From Watersipora subatra (taxonomy: Eukaryota; Bryozoa; Gymnolaemata; Cheilostomatida; Watersiporidae), in NCBI RefSeq assembly GCF_963576615.1, contig NC_088712.1, forward strand, positions 15,398,027 to 15,462,026: a stretch of DNA of 64,000 nt. Direction: 5' to 3'. Position 1 is the stretch's first letter; each line of letters starts with the position of its first letter. A model generated the notes under the pieces. It was not told the DNA's origin, did not search any database, and was given only the letters and a program-made list of their open reading frames with translations. The position numbers and the translations under genes are program-made. This document shows positions 34,554-46,200 of the stretch, piece after piece.

Positions 34554-35577
34554 CATCTTTCAGAATTTGGGCAACCTGCTATGAAAATTTTAAAATATTT
34601 TTTTAGTTTACAAAATCAACCAACATTAGTTTAAAAAGTTATCAACACAGTTTGCAAATGTTCAGCAGCTAATAAACTCATATGCTGTTAGTTTCAAAAC
34701 CAACTATTACCATGACGGTCAATTGCGCCACAAGAGATTGTTACCTGTGTCAATAAAGGCTAGGGAACAACCAATTATAACAACCATACACATAATTATT
34801 CTACATTTGAAGGCGAGCGTTTAATTTAACTCATTCTAGTCCGCAGCTGCTGCTTCCCAAAGATCAAAATACTTGAGTACAAGGCAATGAGTATATCTAC
34901 ATGTATTTCATGCATATATATGGGTAAAGCTTAAGATGCAATACACATGAAATAAACTGCACAATACAAGACTTCAAGATGCTCTGCTTTCTTTGGTTCA
35001 TTTAGGATCCTGATATAGTTTCTGCGCTATGTTAAGCTCATCCAAATTACCAGATATTTGGATAAAATTATAGCACCAAATTAGCTCAGTGCTATAATGT
35101 CACTAGCTAATTTGGTAGCTAGTCTTTAATCAACCAGAGGCTCTATTGCACACCTGCCTTTCACGTTTCATAGCCAACTAGCTGCATTACCCGTGTTCGG
35201 AAACAGATTTATGTAAAGCAAGTTTTATTGATAGTTGTCTTTCATACTGTAAAACAACTCCAAATATGCAATCTACTGAAATTTTTGTGCTGACCTGACT
35301 GCATACACATATGCAGTCGTACATGTCAATAATGTTAAAGAGACCAATGAAAATATGCAATGTGTTTTACAGCTAGTCTACAATGCATCAGTCTCGAACC
35401 AGTCAAATTGGAATTGTCCTAATTTTGTACACAGAACTGATAATGAAGTTGACATTGCTAGGCAAACTGAAGTTCTTCAAACTGGCAGTATTGAAAAGTT
35501 TTACATATTTTAACTTTAAATATTTTAAGAAATTCTAGAAAGTATTTTGCTATTGCACTGTTAAGCTATCGCAAGCA
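34554..35577. other. Spacer with repeat relics, no gene
   Basis: 34981-35150 matches 25385-25515. A CACACCTGCCTTTCACGTTTC fragment near 35151 also occurs in the 35578 block, so this is retroelement debris. AGCACCAAATTAGCT and AGCTAATTTGGTAGCT near 35072-35128 form a small imperfect hairpin. Confidence 0.45.
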
Positions 35578-36390
35578 TTTATTCAATTGAGACTTCTACA
35601 TGCTTGAAACACTAATCATGACTCGGCAGTTCTTCGTCTATAGCCTGTGTTTTGACATGGTATATACAAACTGTGCAGCAGTAATGAGGTTGCTGATAAA
35701 ATTTATTATCAATAAAATCTACTATATAAACTACATATATGGCCTCTCACCTTTCCAATGTAAGGCATTACATCTGGAGCAGTTTCACACCTGCCTTTCA
35801 CGTTTCATAGCCAATTGGCTAAAGGCCGTGCTGTGCCAACAAAGCTCGGAACCTACGGACGGTAGTATCTTATCATTTCTAGGAAGCCTTGCAGTTGCTT
35901 AAGCTCTCTAGAGGTTGGCCATTCTTGTACTGTCTTTTGTTTCCAAGTCCAGTAACCATTTTTCAGCGCTGATCACATGGCTTGAGCTTGAGTCTGACTC
36001 CTTTCAGTAGCTGAAACACCATCTTCAGTCAATGCAGGTGCCTGTCAGTCTGTTGTGGTGACTATTATATTCAATTAAATAGAATAATTATCTTATTATA
36101 ATAACAATGGTTTGAACTGGACTCACTAGTTGCTATCCTTGTTATAGCTGATATTAGCTATTGTGTGTAAGTCGCAGCATTACACGTCTCTATTCTGTTA
36201 CTCTCTTTGCAACTATGAAAAACAAAATCGCCCTTATGCTTGATCTGAGCAGGTTTGTTGATTTTAATCTTGAAACATCCTGGCAGTCAGATCACCTCAA
36301 AGCATCAAAAACAATGGCAAACGATAGAAAAATACCGATACTTTCTGATAAAATCTTCTAAAACTTGGCGCAAGTTTATCTTTAATCAAT
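35578..36390. repeat. 0.8-kb duplicated block, copy 2
   Basis: Matches 29204-30030, including the Gypsy RT scrap and the MITE copy at 36110-36385. Confidence 0.85.
36110..36385 (+). mobile_element. Foldback-MITE family, single-arm copy
   Basis: Same landmarks as 29740-30030, which it duplicates (GTTGCTATCCTTGTTATAG ... CATCCTGGCAGTCAGATCAC ... CCGATACTTTCTGATAAAA). Confidence 0.65.
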
Positions 36391-36462
36391 ACCAGGTTAA
36401 TAATAATCAATAACAAGGTTAATAATAATCAATAATAGGTTTCGGGTCAATAACAAGGCCCA
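36386..36462. repeat. AATAATAATCAATAACA short tandem repeat
   Basis: About three imperfect copies of a 22-25 bp unit with the core GGTTAATAATAATCAATAA. Confidence 0.6.
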
Positions 36463-36524
36463 AGTTAGGGTTCTGTCCCTGTATAATGTTGAAATCTGTA
36501 TAAAGCTAGGGTTATAGGTTGGAA

Positions 36525-36605
36525 TAGAAAAAAATCTTTTACGTGGTCTTGAACTCCTGACATTCAGATTGCTAGACCAACACCGTAAAAAAGCCTGCAG
36601 TAATG
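36525..36605 (-). mobile_element. tRNA-like SINE fragment, minus strand
   Basis: The minus strand gives a B-box-like AGGAGTTCAAGACC followed by ACGTAAAAGATTTTTTTC, the usual head-to-body junction of the family. Confidence 0.45.
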
Positions 36606-37008
36606 GATCACCTTTCAGTTTGCATGAACAATTGTGCAGATAGATGTTTTCGGGGTTTTATCGGCAAACCTGACGATCTCTCGCAGCATATTAGAGGACC
36701 AGCATACTAATAATTTTATCATTTGAAAAAGTCATCAGAAAAAATTATTAAATTAGTTTAATAATTAAAAAATATTCCTAGAAGGTTGTACTTTGATAAT
36801 AAAATCTATTTCAATAATCTGCAAAATTTTTGTCGATGGATATTTTCAATAATTACTTTTTTTACCATCATGTTCACTTGAAAAATAATTTATAGTTTGC
36901 AAATATAATTTATAGTTATGTTATACAAATTAATTGCATCATGCTTTACAATCACTATATTGTACTTGCATTGATTACCTCCTTAGATCAAGCATAGAGA
37001 ACAAATGC

Positions 37009-37646
37009 TTAACTCTTTCACGACCGCAAGCCGGTGTATCGGCTGGGTTAGTTTCTCATTGTGGCTGGAAGCCGATACATCGGCTTTTAGACAGTGCCTC
37101 ATTTTATTTATAATTACTCAGTCTTCGTTTCAAATACACCAACAAGATTTGATCTCCATGAAATCAAGTTGTTGCTAACAATACAGACTAATTAGCATGC
37201 CTTTCACTAGGCTCATTAATTATCAAGCAAAATGTTCACCGCGGAAAAAACATGGACAAAAACAATATGGCAATCATTTATAGCTGTAGAAGTTTTTTAA
37301 CATTCTTAGCTATTGGGACTCTAGTAACTCTCTAGTGTTTGTGTTTCATGTGAAAAACTGTAACAGTAACTGAGCATTACGGTGACAGTGAAAATATGAC
37401 TCGATTTTGCTAGCAAAATATTGTTGGTAAATTTTGTAAAATTCTTGTTGTTTTTCAATATATTGATTCAAGATTTTTATTTATTTCTTAATAAAGTATC
37501 TTTTCTCAACAACCTGTTTTTTAAATTAAGTAGATATCTTCATTCTTTCTCAAGTTATCACAAATTCAGTGACGTGATGTCAACATTTGTGTGAATAGAA
37601 AAAAAATTTGGGCAGAGCTAAAAATAAATTTGGGGGTGAAGGAGTT
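37009..37646. mobile_element. Candidate inverted-repeat element
   Basis: The left end TTAACTCTTTCAC and the right end GTGAAGGAGTTAC are inverted with two mismatches. Inside the left end two nearly palindromic CCGGTGTATCGGCT / GCCGATACATCGGCT motifs face each other. A TTAA target would suggest piggyBac-like behaviour, but the right flank is TTAC. Confidence 0.35.
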
Positions 37647-37819
37647 ACACAAAATTTTGTAGATTTTATCAGAAATTATCTTTTTAGAAATTTTTTAAAA
37701 TTATCCGAAATTATTTTTCTATTATTTGATATTGTTTATTTGTCAAGCAAACAAGAGTTTGACAAAATGAAACCGCTGTAACAGAATGCACTAAAAAGCA
37801 ACTATAACCATACATTTTA

Positions 37820-38720
37820 ATACACAACAAAAACAGCCAAAAAAACAGAGACAATGCAAAACAATTTGTTACAGCTTCCCATATAACGCAAGCGTCATAG
37901 CCAACATAAGAAAGACATAAAAATAAATTGCTATCAAAAGCTTAAAAAAACATTCTTTGCACAAAATCTTTAACAAGTACACCATTAACCCTTAACCTTT
38001 ACCCTTAACCTCAGGTATGCCAGGGCCTGAAAGCATGATCGGCTGAATGGTAGCATGGTAGCTGAATGCACAGAACTATGAATACTCCCAAAAAAACAGA
38101 ATAAACCAAACAGAAAATTTTATTTACGTAATGCGTTACAGAGAAAAAGACAAATGTCCACTAGACAACAAAAAAATCACCAAGACCATAATATATCAAG
38201 CTGAAGTAACAAATAAAATTGACTTAAAACACAATTATATTTTGCATTATGTGCAACAGGTTACAAATCCAGATACAATAACCACAAAAAATCGTAAAAT
38301 CAGAAAAATGAACAAATTTAGCCAGATCTTAGCCAACACATGGAATTTGAAAGGCAATAACAAAAACATTGAAATTGCTTGGGAAACAAAGAGCAACGGT
38401 TCACTACAACAAAACAAAACACTGCAACTTGTTCCTATTGAAGATATTACACAATATTTGAACCGAAACTAACAACAATAAACAAAAGGAATAAATTGAC
38501 ATCAGCATGCAGGCGTGCGGAGAGTTATTTTCTAGGGAAGCTAAGCTTATAAGCACCGCCCTTACACAAGCACCGCCCCTGCAAAAGCATCACCCCTACA
38601 TAAGCACCACCCCTACATAAGCACCGCCACGACACCGTACCATTACTCTTAAGCTATAAGCTACGGCCTGATGAACCCTGAGTGTGAAACATTGTTGTAA
38701 CAGCAGCAAAAAAGTTTTAG
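37820..38720 (+). mobile_element. Penelope-like element remnant
   Basis: A decayed relative of the element at 13.9 kb. FPYNASVIANIRKT is readable near 37870. After frameshifts, 38131-38472 reads KDKCPLDNK, TIIYQAEVTN and LANTWNLKGNNKNIEIAW. The GIY-YIG core is destroyed. The tail GGCCTGATGAACCCTGAGTG near 38666 resembles a Penelope-like 3' end. Confidence 0.65.
38549..38633. repeat. 17-bp tandem repeat, five copies
   Basis: Five consecutive 17-mers of the form ATAAGCACCGCCCCTAC, with one to four differences each. They are embedded in the Penelope-like 3' region and are locally GC-rich. Confidence 0.9.
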
Positions 38721-39385
38721 TCAAAAGTCGTCTAATTTTAAATTCAACCAACAGAGTTTACAGTTATTTTTTATTCAATATAATTTTTTCAAAATGATAC
38801 ATAAATTATATATGTGTTTATAGGCTTATATACAAGTATGCATTTATATACACAAATCTATTTCATGCAACTGCACTCTTCAGTTGACAAGGGGACAAAA
38901 ATATGTTTTGCAGCTTGTCACTAAAAGGGTTAGTTTTGGCTGTCACCTCTTCGCTTTGGATGTACATATATACATTCCAACTAAACATTTGCTTACGTAC
39001 TTTTAGAACAAAAGTTACCCTTTTATTGGATGAATGAAAAAAGTTGTTTGTGTATTTGAGCTGTAACTATAAATCAGCTCGCTCTAGTTGACTCACTAAA
39101 ATTGATTGGCATTAAATCTGCTCGTAATACAGCTGCAAAATTAAATCTTTTATACTATAGGAAATTTAGACAAAAGCTTTTCAAATGACATAATGCGCTG
39201 AGCAAACAACTTGTATAGCCTATTACACCTTTTATGCAAGGCTGTTGGCTTAGACCAGCGTGAAATGGTTTGTTTACGCATTGCCTAGCGATAGCTCAGC
39301 AGTTAGTGGAGATACGAGCTTATCAGCAGTACTAGCTGTTAAAAACTAACTAATGTGATTCTTAGAAACAGATAGGCGCTGAAGG
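38721..39385 (+). other. Upstream region of CUB/LDLa receptor gene
   Basis: No separate gene. It presumably contains the promoter; TTTTATACTATA near 39149 is the best TATA-like element. A 50-bp stretch near 39317 recurs in diverged form near 39884. Confidence 0.35.
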
Positions 39386-40211
39386 ATGACAGTTTTGAAT
39401 GGTTTTAGCGTTAGATGTATTCTACACGTCTTGTTCCTGCTCCTTAAGCTAAGCAAAGGAGCAATTGATGTATGTAAGTACAGTATAAATTATATTTATG
39501 TGTTGTTTTAATTCTTAAAAAATTTTGTACGAAAATTATGAAATCACTTTTGAAAATACTGTTCTTCTTCAATATTTTGTATATTTTTGAATACGATGAC
39601 AGTAGCAGACTGCAGGCCTTTTCGGATTCTTTACATATTGAGAGTATGTGAATACTATATATGTATTTCTTTGAAGCCATTCGAAAAAGGGAAAAAAAGA
39701 CATTTATTGAGGTAGGGAAAGCGCACTGATACAAGATAACTCATATGTAGAATCTTTGTTGGCATATGATTCTTGATTGGAAACATTAGCCTAAGATCGT
39801 AGTAAATTAATAGTTATTTAGGCTACAATTGCTAAACATTTTCAATACAACGTGTGTTCATATATATACATCGGCAGACACTCTCTTGTCAGCATTAGTA
39901 GCAATTAAAGACTAACTCATGTAATTTTTGGAGAGAGAGAAGGAGAGAGAGAGGGAGAGAGAGGAAGTGAGGTAGAAAAAGGGAGAGGGAGAGAGAGATA
40001 AAGAGAGGAAGAGGGAGAGAGAGAGAGGAAAAGAGGAAGAGAGAGAAAGGGAGAGAGGGCGAGAGAAGGAAAAAAGCGCGGAAGAGAGGGAGAGAGAGAA
40101 GGAGAAAGAAAATGAGAGAGAGGAGAGAGAGGAGAGAGAAAATGAGAGAGAGGAGAGAGAAGGAGAGCGAAAATGAGAGAGAGAGAAGAGAGAGAGAAGG
40201 AGAGAGAAAAT

Positions 40212-40242
<31 letters not shown>

Positions 40243-43200
40243 AGGAGAGAAAGAAGGAGAGAGAATGAGAGAGAGAAGGAGAGAAAGGCGAGAGAGGAGA
40301 GAGAAAATGAGAGAGAGAATGAGAGAGAGAAGGAGAGAAAGGCGAGAGAGAAGGAGAGAAAAAATGAGAGAGAGAGGAGAGAGAGAGAAGGAGAGAGAAA
40401 ATGAGAGAGAGAGAGAGAGGAGAGAGAGGAGAGAGAAAATGAGAGAGAGAGGGGAAGAGAGGGGAGAGAGGAGGAGAGAGGGGGAAAGAGGGGGAGAGAA
40501 GGGGGGAGAGAGGGGGAGAGAGGGGGGAGAGGGGAGAGAGGGGGAGAGAGAGAGGGGGAGAGAGGGGGAGAGTGTGGGAGAGAGAGGGAAAAAGAGGGAG
40601 AGAGAGGGAGAGATAGGGGGAGAGAGAGGGAGGGAGAGGGAGATTGAGAGGGGGAGAGAGAGGGAGGGAGAGGGAGATTGAGAGGGAGAGAAGAAAAGGG
40701 AGAGGGAAAAGGAGAGGGAGAGGGAAAAGAAGAAGGAGAGGGAGAGAGAGACTGTGTATACTTGCTATTAATAAAAACAAATAATGTTAGTTCAAAGCTT
40801 TTGCTGCTAAGAAGTTCTCTAGCTTTGTCTGCTATTAATTTTTCTTTACATTAAATTTAATTAAACTCAAATTTCTATCCCTATGACATCAGAAAATAAT
40901 GTTCTGTTGGTAGCCATTTTTCTTTTTGTCGTTGAATGGAAGTGCCCTAAGTATTTTGGCAATATCTCAAGAATTGAGTTTCATTGGCTAAAAACTTGGA
41001 AGTTATGCTGAATACATTTTGCGCATAAAGTCACCAGAGTCTTGCAATTCTATGTAAACTGAAAATATGGACAACCAGAGTGAAACCTTGCAACAAATTT
41101 AACTCAGGCATAGAATCAGGCAGCACACAAATACCTGAATCATCTCAGGCAAAGTTTTCTTTTGGTACAAGTTTAAACAGATATACTGAGCTTTGTAACT
41201 ATATTTTTAAAATACGCAGTTTGTTCTTCAAGGTTTTTCACCTTTCTGCATGCAATAAAGGTGCACACGCTTATTCATTTATTCTGCATGCAGACATTTA
41301 TTCTTGTATGAGAAGTTTTGGATTCCTTACATTTTAAGGGTTGGTCAATGAGATATGTGCGTTGTTTCTAAATTCCTTGAACAATGTAAAATAACTATGA
41401 CTCTTTTTGTGACAATCCGAAAACACATCGATGTCGGATAACTTACATGTATATGTGGAATCCCTCTTAGCATGTGTCATGTGATACGTCATTGAAAACT
41501 TTAGCTTAAGATTTTTGTAAGTCGCTAGTTATTCAGGCTACAACTACTAATCATTCTCTGTATAATGGAAGTTTGATGACCCACCTTTTTTGGACTGTCT
41601 AGAAGGCATCTTATTTTTGATAGACAGATTGAATATTGCTGGCAGCAGAACGTGAAAGACAACTCCAAATACATTGATATGCATATGCCTCAACGGTTTC
41701 TCCTTGCATATCCACTCAAAGATAAATATCTTTCGTGCCAAACAGCACCATAAATTATACAATTTTAATTTTACTTGATGGAGTCTGGCATTTGACAAAA
41801 ATGTTTTTGTACATTTTATATACCTTACATTTATATATATCTTAGTGTTTTCTTGTAATTTGTCGGTCTGTCAGCCGTACGCCCAGTTACAGCGAGGAAG
41901 TTTCAGTAATAAAAAACTGCTTTGCACAGAATTGAATCAAAATACACCAATTTTACAAACAGGCATGCGGTTCACTATGCTACAAGTTCTACTTGCCATG
42001 CTAAAGAACAAGTGTGCACATACTTATTACAGCTGCTAATCTGTAATGATGATTGGTTAAAATACACATACTTCACTTTTCACTAGCATGTTTGAACTAC
42101 TAAAAGAAAATATGCATCCAGATTTCCCCAAAGATCTGTGAATATATGCATATATAGCATAAATCTAATTCAATCTATAGCATACATTTAAATAAACAAA
42201 GACTTTCAGTTAAAAGTTAAAATGGTAAGCGTTGCATATGTTTATTAAATATAATTTTTTTGTGCAAAAGCCTTTTTTGTTACCCGTACAATGCCAAGCA
42301 TTCACTAGTAAAAGATAAAAGCTCTTACCTGTTAGTCAACCACTACATAGTTATACATAATATGTATAACTATACAACTATAATTATATAATCATATATT
42401 ATATGATTTGTACATTCACACTTTCTATTATCCCAAACTATCACTCTGGTAGTCTAGTGTTCTGTGAGCAATCATCATTGACTATAAGTATCTATACACA
42501 TCTAGTGTATTTCCCCATGCAGCAAAGTGCTTGTGTGGTATTTGATTTTTGATTTGAGTTTATTTTCATCATAAAAACAGATGCACACAGAGACAAGGTA
42601 AATAAACATACATATATGAATGAGCAATCACAATACAACAGGGAGTGATGAAGGCCCATGTGCACAGTAGCAGGACTAATCAAGGTGCAGGGCCCTTGAT
42701 AAGTTGACATTTTTCTTAATATAATAATATTCACATACTAGGACCTAAAGCCATCCCAATGAGTCAATAGATGCCTCATTAAAGCAATCCTAAAACTATT
42801 TGAAGTTTAAATGTACCTGATCGAGATTGGTAAATCATTCCAGACACTGGACAACTGGTAAGTTACCTGTCGATGTCCAGCTGTAGATGTAGACTTATGG
42901 TAAGGCAAGGCATAAGAAGAATAAGGAGTAGCATAAGAGTGTTGTTGAACATGAGTGTCAGAGTAGAATTATGAATGGTATAGATAGCGCGTCTGAACAG
43001 CAAGCTGAACATATAAGTTTACATTTTATGCCATGCTGTCCTTTTTGCAAACTTAACGTGTCCTAATTAAATTAAAGTGGCTTTACTATACTAAAACGAT
43101 TGTTAATATAGTAAAGCCTGGTGCACTAGCAACTCAGTATGCAATAATAATATAATAATAATAATGAAATATTGCCAAGCGTAATAACTATGTGCACAGT

Positions 43201-46200
43201 TATTCTTAAGGTTTGATAGGTGGTTGAGTGATGTGAATGGTAGCATACATGGTGTGACATCTGCATATATGGTTTCGATTCCCGTGTGGTGAAATCTTTT
43301 TTTTTCAATGTTATTAGCATCATTTTGTAAAGACGGACACAGCTCTTATTATAGTAAAACATGATGTGATGAGGTCTGTTCATTGTGTGTCACAATCTTC
43401 AGTCATGGTAGCAGTTTGAGATGAAAGATTGTCTTGTGTAGGATTTGAAATCACTGCTTTCAGTGTAATAGGCTGATGCTCTACCACCAGATGTATTTGC
43501 TGACAATCACTGACTATCATGTGTTATTGTAGACTACATGGATGAAATATGTGGGTCCACAACTGATCTCTCAGGAATACATAGTGGCTCTGTAGAAACT
43601 TCAAAGTCTCTCACTTATCCCAACAACATGGACTGCACAATCAGCTTTACAGCTCCTCAAGGAAATAGATTATTTTTTCAAATTCAGTAAGTGATAAAAC
43701 TAAAAATTAATTTAGGTACTTCATGACTGAAAATTTGAAAATATTAGTAATTTTTGAGGAAGAAACAGTAATAAAATAGTCAAAGTCATAGAAAAAGTAT
43801 TTAAAGTAAAAAAATCTATAATACTTTCTTGGCGAACCTCTTTGAGTTGATCACTAGCAATATAAATAGCTATAGGCCTACACTAAATGTATGTTATGTC
43901 TTAACTACAACACAGGAAATTTCAAGGTTTATTAAAATAATGACAAAGTATAGATCTTGTACAAGCTAACCAATTCTAGCTACAAAAATACTTCTGTAAA
44001 GTTGAGCAACTGAACAGAGCTCACTGAAACGCACCAGTTAGACAATGATAAAAAGCTTTCATAAAATGCTTTGCTTAGATATATACTTAAAAACCAACGG
44101 TATTATTTGACAAAATCGTTATCTTTCACTGCTATTTCTTATTTAAACGATTTTATCTACTTTTATTTGGTAAATCAAAACAAGTTGAAAAAGTAATATT
44201 TCTGTTCTTGCCTGTGGGAAGAGTATGAGTGCCCTTTGTATTGAAGCATCACGCAATACGACTAGTTAATGAAATATTTTATTAATTTATGCCCATTGAA
44301 GTGAATGGAAATATCCCCCCTATTGGCTACTACTTTAGCGAGGTCATGCTGTGTCCCTTGCAGCTCATCTAAAATATGTTTAAATGAATGCTTTCTCCCC
44401 ATTCCCCCATGCCTAAGCTACTAGAAGAAAAAAAAAACGAACCCAGACTTCCTTAAAATAAAATATATGTATATAGCATAAATTTGATTAAATTTATAGC
44501 TCACACAGAAATGAATACTTTCATTTAAAAGCTAGCATGGTATTGTTGCATATGTTTATTAAAAATAAAGATTCATTGCGAAAACCATTTTTAATACCCA
44601 TGCAATGTCAGGCATTTAGAAAAAAGCACTTCATTGCTAGTTGAATGTCTGGGTTTTCATTCTCTGAGTCTTACTCTTTGCGAAATCACGTGCCAAAACT
44701 TTCTAGTGTGTTTGTATCTATAGCTAGTTGATACCAGAAGGGCTCGTCTGGCATTTTGATAAATAGCTGACACTTTAAAACTTTTGAACAATTGGATGGG
44801 TAAACAACTCCTCATTGCTTGCTAAGGCATATTGCAATCTGTGAATCCAAGTTTACTATATTTTTGGCTCTTTTGATATTAGAGTTACTGAAGTTTTTTG
44901 ATAAGTTATGGGGAGCACACACTTTCGATGTCAAATCAATTCAGATTTTTCCCCTTCTGCTACACAGCCAGATATATGTTGCAAAAATGATACCAAAATT
45001 TTTAATGTTATGTGAAATGTATTTGAAAGAAGGTTTATGTTGTAAGAGCCTCTACTGTATGTAACTCGCTTTATAGTAAACTAGCAAAAGAGTAGTCGTA
45101 GGTGTTAGCTTAAACACAATAAAATTGCACAAAATTTTAGTATATTCTATCAGAAAGTATAAGTATTTTTTCTAACATTTGCAATTGTTTTTGATGTTTG
45201 AGGTGATCTGACTGCCAAGATGTTTTGGGATTAAAATTGATAAAATTTGATCATAGTTAAAATACTCACAAGAAAAATAAGTGCAAAATGAAGTCACTAG
45301 TTCCTATCGCTGCTATTGATATCGACAATTGCGTTCAAGTTGCAGAGTTACGCGTCTCTATTCTGTCTGTCTTTTTGCAACTACAGATGATATAATCACA
45401 TTTTCTTCTGATCCGAGCATTTTATTTGCAAAAGTTTTGTCAGTTTTAACCTTGAACCTTCCTGCGGTCAGACCACTTACAAAAACGAAAACCCAAACAT
45501 ACAAAAAAAACACAAAAGAAAAAAATTACCGATACTTTCTTATAAAGTCCACTAAAGCTTTGTAAAAGTTATTTTTAACAGCCTAAAATTTTAATTTTTG
45601 TAAAAAAATCTTTTGGCTGTCGAATTTCAATTAATTTTCGCTTACTTTTTCTCCAGCTCTTACACCAAAATAAATTACAACAATAAATTGAAAATGATGT
45701 GACTGCATTTTGCTGGTGCAAAGGTAAATATATGCAAACACTATGGCTCAGTGTAATTGCATGTTTCTTTACAGACGATTCGTAACAGAGAAGTCCGGAG
45801 ACCAATGCTACGACTACCTAAGCATATACAATGGTTTGTCAAGCACCAGCCCGGTTGTAGAAAGCAAACTCTGTGGAGAGATCAATGGTGAACCAGAATA
45901 CAACACAACTGGGGATTCAGTCACATTTGAGTTCAAGTCTGATGGAAGTGCGAAGGACAGAGGCTTTGCTATTTTCCTTCTCGCCTTCACTCAAGGTTTG
46001 TTGATAGAATATTGAACTGGCTTCCACTTATTGGTGCTAGCTGCTAAATTTGCAGCTAAAATATTGAAAATGATTTTAAACTGACCTTTTACTTATAAAC
46101 ATGAAGAAAGCACCAGCGCTGGTCAGTATTAATAATATACTTGTTCTCCAATAAATTATACAGCAGTCAGTAGTCTATCAAGAAATAACACCGGTGTTTT

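Noticed and set aside
39917..40780. 287-codon Leu/Ser/Pro frame and Arg/Glu frames on the other strand
   Set aside because: Products of the GA tract; any frame is open there.
43430..43500. Functional tRNA gene on the minus strand
   Set aside because: Box-like motifs are present but the acceptor and T stems do not pair well; better explained as a SINE head.
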